The notes under the pieces were generated by a model. That model worked only from the letters and a program-made list of their open reading frames with translations, was not told the origin of the DNA and made no database searches. The translations under genes and the position numbers were made by a program. Positions 28,688 to 35,489 of a stretch of DNA of 64,000 nucleotides are shown here, in pieces. The stretch is from contig CAVUIK010000008.1 of assembly GCA_963741565.1 (NCBI GenBank), forward strand, positions 558,001-622,000. Direction: 5' to 3'. Origin of the DNA: Ga0077555 sp963741565 (GTDB lineage: Bacteria > Pseudomonadota > Alphaproteobacteria > Rhizobiales > Hyphomicrobiaceae). How positions within the stretch are numbered: the first letter of the stretch is position 1; each line of letters opens with the position of its first letter.

Positions 28688-29476
28688 CTAGCCTGCGAAA
28701 CGCTGAAAAAATGATCTCCGGGCGCGGTCCCAGAACGGCGCAGCTACAGTCTTGATCGACTTCTTCGCGGTCCAGATGAGCTTCTGCTTCAAAAGGGCGC
28801 CTGCGTCACCAGCTGCGAGTTGCGCGGCGCCGCCAGCGCTCATATGCCCATAGACGTTGTGACGTCCAACGACGTGACAGTCGCCGATCGAGTGGACCCG
28901 CGTTGTCGGCTCAGAATTGAACAGCAAGCGAATCCCGGCGCGGCGCGCCGCTGCTGCCACACGGGGCGTGTAAAAACCGCCAGGGACCGATCCTGTGTCA
29001 GTTCTGGCTCCAAGAATGTCTGACAATGTTGCCACACTATCGGCCCACTCAGCCTGCAGCAGCTCGTCGCCCAACCGGTCTATCCGATAGGGATGTGAAC
29101 GGGAATGCGAGCCGATCGCGTGCCCCCGCGCGGACAATTCACGAATGTCATCCACCGACACGAACCCCTTGGCACCGATGTAGTCCGTCGCGATGAAGAA
29201 GCTGCCGCGCCAGCCCATGCCCTCAAGCGCCTCGGCGATATGCAGGGAACAGGCTCCGCCATCGTCGATGGTAAAGAAAAATGGTCGTCCATCGAGCGAC
29301 AGGCTTTCTGCCTTCGCCGCCACAGCAGGGGTCGCAGCGCGCGGCAACATCGCCAACAGATGTTCGGCGAAAACTGATCGTCGCATTTTGTATCGTGCGG
29401 CGGCCGCACCGGGAAAACCTGACTCGTCAAAATGGCTATCGACAACATCGTGGTAGAGAATGGCAAGCGCCCTCAT
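28688..29476 (-). CDS. Polysaccharide deacetylase (NodB homology domain)
   Basis: A 262-residue NodB-fold deacetylase starting MRALAILYHDVVD. The metal and catalytic residues are visible: Asp71-Asp72 in FFTIDDGG, His124 and His128 in IGSHSRSHP, and the SVPGGFYTP motif. It would remove N-acetyl or O-acetyl groups from the polymer or its precursor. There is no clear signal peptide in the chosen form. The start at 29476 overlaps the stop of the formyltransferase-like gene (ATGA), which decides it against an in-frame start 63 bp upstream. Confidence 0.88.
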   Translation of the reverse strand: MRALAILYHDVVDSHFDESGFPGAAAARYKMRRSVFAEHLLAMLPRAATPAVAAKAESLSLDGRPFFFTIDDGGACSLHIAEALEGMGWRGSFFIATDYIGAKGFVSVDDIRELSARGHAIGSHSRSHPYRIDRLGDELLQAEWADSVATLSDILGARTDTGSVPGGFYTPRVAAAARRAGIRLLFNSEPTTRVHSIGDCHVVGRHNVYGHMSAGGAAQLAAGDAGALLKQKLIWTAKKSIKTVAAPFWDRARRSFFQRFAG

Positions 29477-30255
29477 CTCCCGCGCCTCCACGCCATGAAT
29501 TTCCAAGTGATGTACTTGGTCATCCATGGCTGCCCCCAAACGGCCGACTTATGTCCAGCCACATCGACCTCCGTCGCACCACCCCGGGCAATATCTGTCA
29601 AACGCGCAGCCAACGCTTCGAGATTGTCATAAACACACCGCGCCTGGATCATGACATGACTTTCCTGGCGTTCATCAAACGCGTACTTGTAGTGGCCGTA
29701 AATTGGTCCCGTATCGACGCCATCGTCAATCTTCAGCAACGTCATACCCACATTATCGAGATCACGACGCGCCAAGGCCCAGAAACAGCCATGCGCATTT
29801 CGGTATTCTGGACAAATTCCAGGATGCATGACGAATGTACCAACCGAGGGCAGCGAATAGACTTCCCGCTTGAGCAAATGCTTGCAGCGAGCGATCACGA
29901 TGTCGGGCTTCGCGGCGCGAATAAACGCGATGACTTCCGGCGCATTCGCTGAATGCGTGTCCAATCGCTGCGTCGCAGCTTTGGGGTAATTCATGGCCAA
30001 CTTGGTCTGCATATGCCTCATCTGCTCGGCATCGTGCTTGGCGACAAGCATTCGATAGTAGAGTTGGAAAGCAAGGACGTCGAAAAATCGAAGTGTACCC
30101 GATCGCTTCCATTCACGTTTGACGCGCCTTTTCAGAGCGCCCTTTGTTTCGGTGATTACAACGACCCCGGCCAGCGTCGAGAACGAACTGAGCCATCGCG
30201 CTAATCCATCGGTATCCAGAGGCGCATCGTGATGCGCAACGAGTACAGTTCGCAT
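29473..30255 (-). CDS. Formyltransferase-fold protein, possibly sugar N-formyltransferase-like
   Basis: A 260-residue protein with the formyltransferase core: VMHPGICPEYRNAHG (His144) and IDDGVDTGPIYGHY (Asp181). In methionyl-tRNA and sugar formyltransferases the catalytic triad is Asn-His-Asp in an N-x-H pattern; here position 142 is Val. Beside glycosyltransferases such proteins usually N-formylate an amino sugar using N10-formyl-tetrahydrofolate, but the missing Asn makes the activity uncertain. Its last base pairs overlap the deacetylase gene's start. The start at 30255 (MRTVLVAHHD) is preferred; 30294 is possible. Confidence 0.75.
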   Translation of the reverse strand: MRTVLVAHHDAPLDTDGLARWLSSFSTLAGVVVITETKGALKRRVKREWKRSGTLRFFDVLAFQLYYRMLVAKHDAEQMRHMQTKLAMNYPKAATQRLDTHSANAPEVIAFIRAAKPDIVIARCKHLLKREVYSLPSVGTFVMHPGICPEYRNAHGCFWALARRDLDNVGMTLLKIDDGVDTGPIYGHYKYAFDERQESHVMIQARCVYDNLEALAARLTDIARGGATEVDVAGHKSAVWGQPWMTKYITWKFMAWRRGR

Positions 30256-30360
30256 GACAGTCGGCCATTTCCGAACACCGCCCAACGCGGGCATAAGTCT
30301 TCAATCATGATAGAACTGTACGATCACGGGGAAACTGAAACATAATATCTTCCTTTACGA

Positions 30361-31575
30361 TCATCTCTCAATCTGAGCATTTTTCAAGCCATTTCCTGCA
30401 GGTCGACCGCTTTTCTGAGCCTGCAAACTCTGAATCAATTCAATGAACTCGTCAGCACATGCGTTCCAAGTGCGCGCTTGATAGCCCGCAGCAGCCTCAC
30501 GATAGCGGGGATGCAATATATCATTTACCGCCTCAGCAAAGCTCTCGGTGTTTCCAGGCGGCACAACCCTCGAATACGTCGGGTCCGCAATTTCACCAAC
30601 ACTTCCAACATCTGTCGTGACGAACGGCGTGCCGCAAGCAAGCGACTCACGCAAGACGTTCGGAAGTCCTTCGGAGTGGCTCGTCAGGACAGTGGCATTG
30701 GCCGCTCGATACCAGTCGGCGAGCACATCATGCGTGGCGGCTCCCGGAAAATGGATATGGGCTGACAAACCCTCCTCTTTGACACGCGTCTGCAAGGAGC
30801 TTCGCAGCTCGCCGTCCCCCAGTAAGTATAACTGCAGGGTTGGCCTGGTGGGCACAAGGCGCCGCATGACGGAAAGCAGCAGATCGAGGTTCTTCACTGG
30901 TACCATCCGCCCGACCCAGACCAGAATCTCGGCATCCTGCGGTAACCCGAGATTTCGGCGTGCCGCCTGCTGATCCTTCGGGAAAAAGATATCGTGATTG
31001 ACCCCCTGTTTGATCACATGGACGCGATCCGCCGCGACCCCCAGATCCACCGTAGCGCGCTGCAAGCCGGCACTCACAGCCACGACAGCGGACAATTCCA
31101 AGAGCACGCCCCGAACACCCCATCCACGACCAGATTCTTTTGGCAACAAGAGCACATCGCTGCCACCAACAATCACCAAGCTTGGAACCCCAAAATACTT
31201 TGCAGCCCGCAAACCTGCCGAACCGTCCGGGTATGCCCAATATGAAATAACTGCATCTGGTTGAAACGTCCGTTCGACGAGCTTTACCGATGATCGAACC
31301 GACCACCACAGCGCTTGGCCTGACGTCCGAGGTAGGAACCTGGGCAGGTATCCAAAGACGGGAAAGTGAATTTGCATATGGCTTAAAGCGGCAACTGAGC
31401 TAGGAAGAAATTGTCTACCTCGCAAGCGGCTCCTCAGCCATTCGTGCCAAGCGCGCGGCGCGATGACCTGGACTTGATGCTTCTGAGCTAGTGCCACACA
31501 CAAGCCCTGATTGAATGTACCGCGCGTAGGATTGTCGGCATCCGGGAAACTTAGACTAAGAAAGAGCAAGTTCAT
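30361..31575 (-). CDS. Glycosyltransferase family 4
   Basis: A 404-residue GT4 enzyme. It begins MNLLFLSLSFPDADNPTRGT. The acceptor domain carries VIVGGSDVLLLP and the donor domain VWVGRMVPVKNLDLLL, LYLLGDGELR and HSEGLPNVLRESLACGTPFV, the E-x7-E nucleotide-sugar motif. It transfers a sugar to the growing repeat unit on the cytoplasmic face; sugar and linkage are unknown. Its start overlaps the stop of the Gfo/Idh fragment (ATGA), a junction that survived the truncation of that neighbour. Confidence 0.92.
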   Translation of the reverse strand: MNLLFLSLSFPDADNPTRGTFNQGLCVALAQKHQVQVIAPRAWHEWLRSRLRGRQFLPSSVAALSHMQIHFPVFGYLPRFLPRTSGQALWWSVRSSVKLVERTFQPDAVISYWAYPDGSAGLRAAKYFGVPSLVIVGGSDVLLLPKESGRGWGVRGVLLELSAVVAVSAGLQRATVDLGVAADRVHVIKQGVNHDIFFPKDQQAARRNLGLPQDAEILVWVGRMVPVKNLDLLLSVMRRLVPTRPTLQLYLLGDGELRSSLQTRVKEEGLSAHIHFPGAATHDVLADWYRAANATVLTSHSEGLPNVLRESLACGTPFVTTDVGSVGEIADPTYSRVVPPGNTESFAEAVNDILHPRYREAAAGYQARTWNACADEFIELIQSLQAQKSGRPAGNGLKNAQIER

Positions 31576-31913
31576 GGCAAAGCTTTAAGCCGCCAGCTCG
31601 GTATCCCCACCCTGTCGGCGTAGACGTGCGCGTCCGCGTCGAGGACTTGCAGCGCCAGCGTCACGTGCGTCTGAGCAGGCGTGGTCACGTGCACCACATC
31701 TGGGCGCACCTCAGTCAGCATTCTTGCAAGATCGTCGTCGTATCGCGGACCACCAAATCGCAATGCAGCCAGCATCGCCAAATCGCTCTGTGCATCACAC
31801 GTTGCCACGACATCCGCCAAAGGCAATTTTCTGAGTTCATGCAAATGGGCATCTGCAATATGCCCACAACCCACTGAGGCCACCCGTAGCGGCTTTTCGA
31901 CGTTTCGGCTCAT
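31572..31913 (-). pseudogene. Gfo/Idh/MocA oxidoreductase, N-terminal fragment
   Basis: Only 113 residues remain of a family normally 330-380 long. LRVASVGCGHIADAHLHEL is the NAD(P) Rossmann entry and VHVTTPAQTHVTLALQVLDA the conserved T-P-x-x-x-H strand. After DAHVYADRV the usual E-K-P motif is absent and the frame ends at LKALP. The dimerisation/substrate domain is missing. An internal deletion is the likeliest cause, since the stop still overlaps the next gene's start. The intact enzyme would have oxidised or reduced a nucleotide sugar. Confidence 0.85.
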
Positions 31914-31999
31914 CGACCGAAGCCGCTGACGGATGTGCTACTCGCGCGGCGCCCCACCTTATGAAACTCCTGCAAAGACACACCGTGACTCTAATGCTG

Positions 32000-33358
32000 T
32001 CAAATTCTGTCAGATGCGCTCACCATAACGACGTCGCCAGGCTCAAGCATCGTCGCGCGATCGGCCTTGATGACTCGTGACACTCCGGCCTCGACACGCA
32101 CGATCTCATAGCGCAGCAACACTGGGTGAACGTCCCGCGTATTGAGAACGTTCTGCCCCGTAATCCGGCGATAGGTATCGTTCGCGCTCTCGATGTCGAG
32201 CTCAAGCTGCCCGGCCTTTTGTTCCAAGCCCAGGATTTCCGTGTCGATTTCAGCAGCTCGCCCAAGAACCAGGACTTCCAGATCTTGTTGAGCCGTCGCA
32301 ACGGCTGCATCGATGCGTGAGATCGCGATCGTCGTCGTCGTCAGTCGTTCCTCAAGCTCGGAAAGCCTCACTTGATCTTCGAAGATGCGGTCGGCGCGAA
32401 TGAAACCCTGCTCGCCGATCTTTTCGATCTTCTGCAGCGTCGCACGCCGTTTTGCCAATTGTTCCGTCAGACGGGTTCGCTGCGACACCAGGGCGCCAAG
32501 TTCTTTTTGAGCCAGAATTTTGGCATTCTTGAGCGCATTAACACGGCCGAGATATGCTACATTTCGGCTCTTGAGTGTCGCCTGATGCGCGCCCGAGAGC
32601 GCCATCAGATCGGACTGCGATAAAAGCGTGGCAAGCCGAGCTGGCGCGACGAACGTTGCCTCACTATTTTTCTCCGTCCTCAACCGAGCAATCGTCGCAA
32701 GCGTTGCCGCAAGCTCATAGGCTGCACGAAGCGCCCGATCCTTTTCCCGGTCTGTCGATGGCAAGAGCGTCGCCTCGCCTGTGGGCGTCACCCCTCGAGC
32801 CAGGCCGCCAGCCAACGCTTCGGCATGCAAAACCGAGAGACCCGGCTTCCATGCGAACGCGCCCGACCGCGCAACCAAACCCGAGATGAACACGGCTCTG
32901 TAATCGAGTACCTCGATGGAGATGCTGGTTTCCCGACCTCCGATGCGCGCGACCTCGGTTGCAAGCTGCGCTTCGAAGTCCATGATCGTGTTGTTCATGA
33001 TCTCGAAGCGGCCGATGCCTGGAACCGCGATTGTTCCGTCGCCATTGACACGATATTCGCCGGAGAGAGCAGGGTATCCCTGAATACGGATATTGACGCG
33101 CTCAGCATTGACGAGTTTCGCCGCGATCATTCGCTCCGGCGTAAACTTGGCATAATTAACGATGCCCACTGCATCCCGCCCGGTGGGTTGAGAGCGCAGT
33201 CCCAACCCGAAATCTGGCATCCCTGCTCCGGCAGGGCTCACTTGGGCGGGGCTCACTTGGGCAACCGTTTGCCCGATTGCGGTGGGTGCAGGGGCCTGCC
33301 CAAGAGCCAAGCCCGCAACTGCCACCATCGAAGACAATCCAATCCGTCGCAATGTCAT
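32000..33358 (-). CDS. Polysaccharide biosynthesis/export (OPX, Wza-like) protein
   Basis: A 452-residue exported protein. The N-terminus MTLRRIGLSSMVAVAGLALG is a signal peptide. The Poly_export domain follows (ALSGEYRVNGDGTIAVPGIG), then an SLBB-like beta segment (VFISGLVARSGAFAWKPGLS). A coiled coil of about 200 residues precedes the C-terminal LEPGDVVMVSASD. It would form the periplasmic/outer-membrane channel working with the GumC protein. The Ala/Gln-rich linker after the signal peptide contains a duplicated VSPAQ. The ATG at 33358 has GAGG 8 bp upstream; the TTG at 33376 is less likely. It is the first gene of the minus-strand part of the locus. Confidence 0.88.
   Translation of the reverse strand: MTLRRIGLSSMVAVAGLALGQAPAPTAIGQTVAQVSPAQVSPAGAGMPDFGLGLRSQPTGRDAVGIVNYAKFTPERMIAAKLVNAERVNIRIQGYPALSGEYRVNGDGTIAVPGIGRFEIMNNTIMDFEAQLATEVARIGGRETSISIEVLDYRAVFISGLVARSGAFAWKPGLSVLHAEALAGGLARGVTPTGEATLLPSTDREKDRALRAAYELAATLATIARLRTEKNSEATFVAPARLATLLSQSDLMALSGAHQATLKSRNVAYLGRVNALKNAKILAQKELGALVSQRTRLTEQLAKRRATLQKIEKIGEQGFIRADRIFEDQVRLSELEERLTTTTIAISRIDAAVATAQQDLEVLVLGRAAEIDTEILGLEQKAGQLELDIESANDTYRRITGQNVLNTRDVHPVLLRYEIVRVEAGVSRVIKADRATMLEPGDVVMVSASDRI
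33234..33262. repeat. In-frame 15-bp-period duplication in the OPX gene
   Basis: GGGCTCACTTGGGC occurs at 33234-33247 and again at 33249-33262, a 15-bp period. It keeps the frame and repeats five residues (VSPAQ) in the linker after the signal peptide. Confidence 0.8.
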
Positions 33359-33589
33359 AGCAATGGCCTCACTCAAAACAACGATACATGCCCTGACCGG
33401 GCCGCGCTTGAGTACGGACTCCAGCCAACTGCCCGCATGGCACTGTAAATAAACTAATTTAACATGCCCCGACAGCCACTCGATTCGGTATCAGAATGCT
33501 GTGATGAGGGCAAGACGAACTTGCTTGTTCCAGCGAACTATCCGCAAGCGGGCTGTTGACCAGAAATGCGACGTTAACGCCCAGGTTCC

Positions 33590-33841
33590 GCTGTTCACTG
33601 CAACCGCGACCAGCAGCGAGACGTTGTGGACCTCGCCAGCCCAGCTCCGCTTCATCACAATGCCGTCGAGATCGACTTTCCGGTGCTCCCCCTCGATCGG
33701 CCGGCTTCGCCGTTGATCGCTCGTCGCGTAGATTTTCTGTTCAGGTTACTGACCGCCGACAGCGGCACGCGCGTGCCCAACAGCGCCTCGGTTATATCCT
33801 CAACGCGACGCACAGAAACGCTTCGGCAGGTCAAGTTCAGG
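33590..33841 (-). mobile_element. Degenerate relic of an IS256 (mutator-type) transposase
   Basis: Reading the minus strand, VSVRRVEDITEALLGTRVP and SAVSNLNRK appear in one frame (33841 to about 33745). Then RPIEGEH, VDLDGIVMKRSWAGEV and HNVSLLVAVAVNS appear in another, ending near 33590. These are conserved central segments of IS256-family transposases. At least one frameshift separates them and both ends of the transposase are missing, so it is dead. Terminal repeats were not identified. The rest of 33359-34134 shows nothing recognisable; it probably holds decayed flanks of the element and the promoter region of the OPX gene. Confidence 0.82.
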
Positions 33842-34134
33842 CACCTCTTCGTCGACCCGCAATCAGGAAGAGCTATCCTTTAAGGACCGGCGGTGCAGTA
33901 GCTGCCTGCTCCAAAAAGTCATCGAAATAGGTACTCAATCCTACAGATGGGTCAAATCTTGACGCTCAAAATCATTCGTGCGTACTGATGCGAAGCGTCG
34001 ACCTCAATCCGGCCAATAAGGTTATTGCGCTCCCAAGCCTATCTAGTTCTCTCGTGGCGGATTCAGGCATGCGCTGCCTTGTGACCGCGTTACGGCAGGC
34101 CGCGCGCCTTTGGAATGACATCCTTGATGGTGCA

Positions 34135-34806
34135 ATGAAAACCAAGCTTTCGCAGATGTCCGCGTGGTTCCAAGAGAACCTGCCCGCCGAAACGACCGTG
34201 GCTGTTGATCGGATTGCGCCGGGGCTCGCGTTTGATGCCGAAGAGGAAAGAGCGATTTTGTCGGCGGTGCAAAGCCGGCGCGACGAATTTAGAACGGGGC
34301 GAAGGCTTGCTCGTGTGGCACTAGATCGGCTCGGCTGCACGACGAGAGAGATTCCAGTGGGCGCAGACCGGGCACCGATCTGGCCCAAAGGCTACTTGGG
34401 GACGATTAGCCATTCGGGCGGGATCTGCGTCGCTTGTGTCGGGCGTACCCGAGACTTCGCAGGGATCGGCGTAGATATCGAGGTAAGCACGCGCTTGGAG
34501 CCTGATCTCCTAAAAATTATTTGTCACCCCGAAGATATGGTTCCCTACACGCCAGTGGATGCGTTCGAGCCGGGGACGTTCCTTTTCGTGTGCAAGGAGG
34601 CTCTATACAAGGCTTACTATCCTGCAACTGGAGCTTTCCTCGAGTTTCACGACGTTTGCGTTAGAATCATACCTAAATCCGGGTTGTTCGAAGCGCGCCT
34701 CATGAACCCCTTGAAGCCTGCTTTGCAAGGCGCACGTACTTTTGTGGGGCGATGTGCGGCAATTGGAGACCACGTCGCAGCCGCGCTTTGGATCGGAAGG
34801 GCATGA
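34135..34806 (+). CDS. 4'-phosphopantetheinyl transferase superfamily protein (EntD/Sfp-like)
   Basis: A 223-residue enzyme that would move 4'-phosphopantetheine from CoA to a Ser of a carrier protein. Family motifs are in order: GTISHSGGICVACVG, then FAGIGVDIEVS (the Mg-binding Asp-x-Glu), then FLFVCKEALYKAYYP (the KEA motif). The ATG at 34135 gives the usual family length; in-frame starts at 33988 and 34072 add non-homologous sequence. Base composition looks more AT-rich than the neighbours. It sits alone between two insertion-sequence relics, with no polyketide or peptide synthetase gene nearby, so its target is unknown. Confidence 0.88.
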   Translation: MKTKLSQMSAWFQENLPAETTVAVDRIAPGLAFDAEEERAILSAVQSRRDEFRTGRRLARVALDRLGCTTREIPVGADRAPIWPKGYLGTISHSGGICVACVGRTRDFAGIGVDIEVSTRLEPDLLKIICHPEDMVPYTPVDAFEPGTFLFVCKEALYKAYYPATGAFLEFHDVCVRIIPKSGLFEARLMNPLKPALQGARTFVGRCAAIGDHVAAALWIGRA

Positions 34807-34861
34807 ACTGGCCCGGATTTGCCGAAGGCTGTTTGGTTCGAGGCAGGCTGCGGATGACGTT

Positions 34862-35175
34862 AGGCACCTCCAGACTTGCGCTGTAGGCGGCTACGGCCTC
34901 GGCTGGCGGGAATTTCCCGATCGGCTCGAGAAGCCTGTGGTTGTTGAACCAGTCGACCCGCTCGAGCGTGACGCATTCGACGGCTTCGAACGAGCGAAAC
35001 GGGCCCTCCCGTCAGATCACTTCGGCTTTTGATCGTCTCGCGTGGGCATTGCCGTATGAATCGCCAACGCGGCCGACGGAGGCCACGAGGCCGGCTTCGG
35101 CGAGGCGCTCTTTGTATTTGATCGAGACAAGCTCGCACATCCCGCCGCGATCGGCGTGACGTACGCGATGCACAA
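34862..35175 (-). mobile_element. Degenerate relic of an IS3-family transposase (orfB integrase core)
   Basis: On the minus strand one frame reads VRHADRGGM, VSIKYKERLAEAGLVASVG, VGDSYGNAHA, then KAEVI and a stop, then GPFRSFEAVECVTLERVDWF and NNHRLLEPIGKFPPAEA. These are the D-R-G, GDSYDNALAE and W-V-x-W-x-N-x-R blocks of IS3-group OrfB. The catalytic Glu block is deleted (the residues between NALAE and KAEVI are lost) and an in-frame stop follows. Neither orfA nor terminal repeats were seen. It ends just before the 3' end of tRNA-Leu. Confidence 0.88.
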
Positions 35176-35238
35176 CGCTGCCCCTGGAAATTGGCCGGCG
35201 CTCGAAAAATCCGAAAACGGAATAATTTCGATGCGAAA

Positions 35239-35325
35239 TGGTGCCCAGAAGAGGACTCGAACCTCCACGCCATTGCTAGCGCTAGCACCTGAAGCTAGTG
35301 CGTCTACCAATTCCGCCATCTGGGC
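35239..35325 (-). tRNA. tRNA-Leu (CAG)
   Basis: On the minus strand the acceptor arms GCCCAGA and TCTGGGC pair, followed by A and an encoded CCA (35241-35239). The D-arm contains GGTAGACGC. The anticodon stem CTAGC/GCTAG surrounds a TTCAGGT loop with anticodon CAG at 35291-35289. A long variable arm (class II tRNA) precedes the T-arm GGTTCGAGTCC. It decodes CUG leucine codons. Its 3' end faces the insertion-sequence relics and exopolysaccharide genes, the usual orientation for islands inserted at a tRNA. Confidence 0.95.
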
Positions 35326-35333
35326 CCGCCCTC

Positions 35334-35362
35334 TCACTAGTGGCCGAGGGACGGATTGTCAA
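35334..35362 (-). promoter_or_regulatory. Housekeeping sigma promoter of tRNA-Leu
   Basis: On the minus strand TTGACA (35362-35357), exactly 17 bp, then TAGTGA (35339-35334). The predicted start is a few bases before the tRNA 5' end at 35325. The -35 is a perfect consensus match; the -10 matches moderately. Confidence 0.65.
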
Positions 35363-35378
35363 TTCATTGTCCCTCGCG

Positions 35379-35484
35379 TGGCGCTTCAGATGCCCACCCG
35401 CATCCGCGTTTCCGTTTGGCGCTTCAGATGCCCACCCGCATCCGCGTTTCCGTTTGGCGCTTCAGATGCCCACCCGCATCCGCG
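35379..35484. repeat. 38-bp tandem repeat, about 2.8 copies
   Basis: A 38-bp unit beginning TGGCGCTTCAGATGCCCACC starts at 35379, 35417 and 35455. The first two copies are identical and the third matches for about 30 bp. It fills the gap between the tRNA-Leu promoter and the end of ygiQ. There are no spacers, so it is not a CRISPR. Confidence 0.95.
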
Positions 35485-35489
35485 CCGAT

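Noticed and set aside
33988..34134. An upstream extension of the phosphopantetheinyl transferase
   Set aside because: The extra 49 residues have no family similarity and exceed the usual length; ATG 34135 gives a normal protein.
35379..35484. 38-bp repeats as a CRISPR array
   Set aside because: The copies are directly adjacent with no spacers, there are fewer than three full units, and no cas genes are present.
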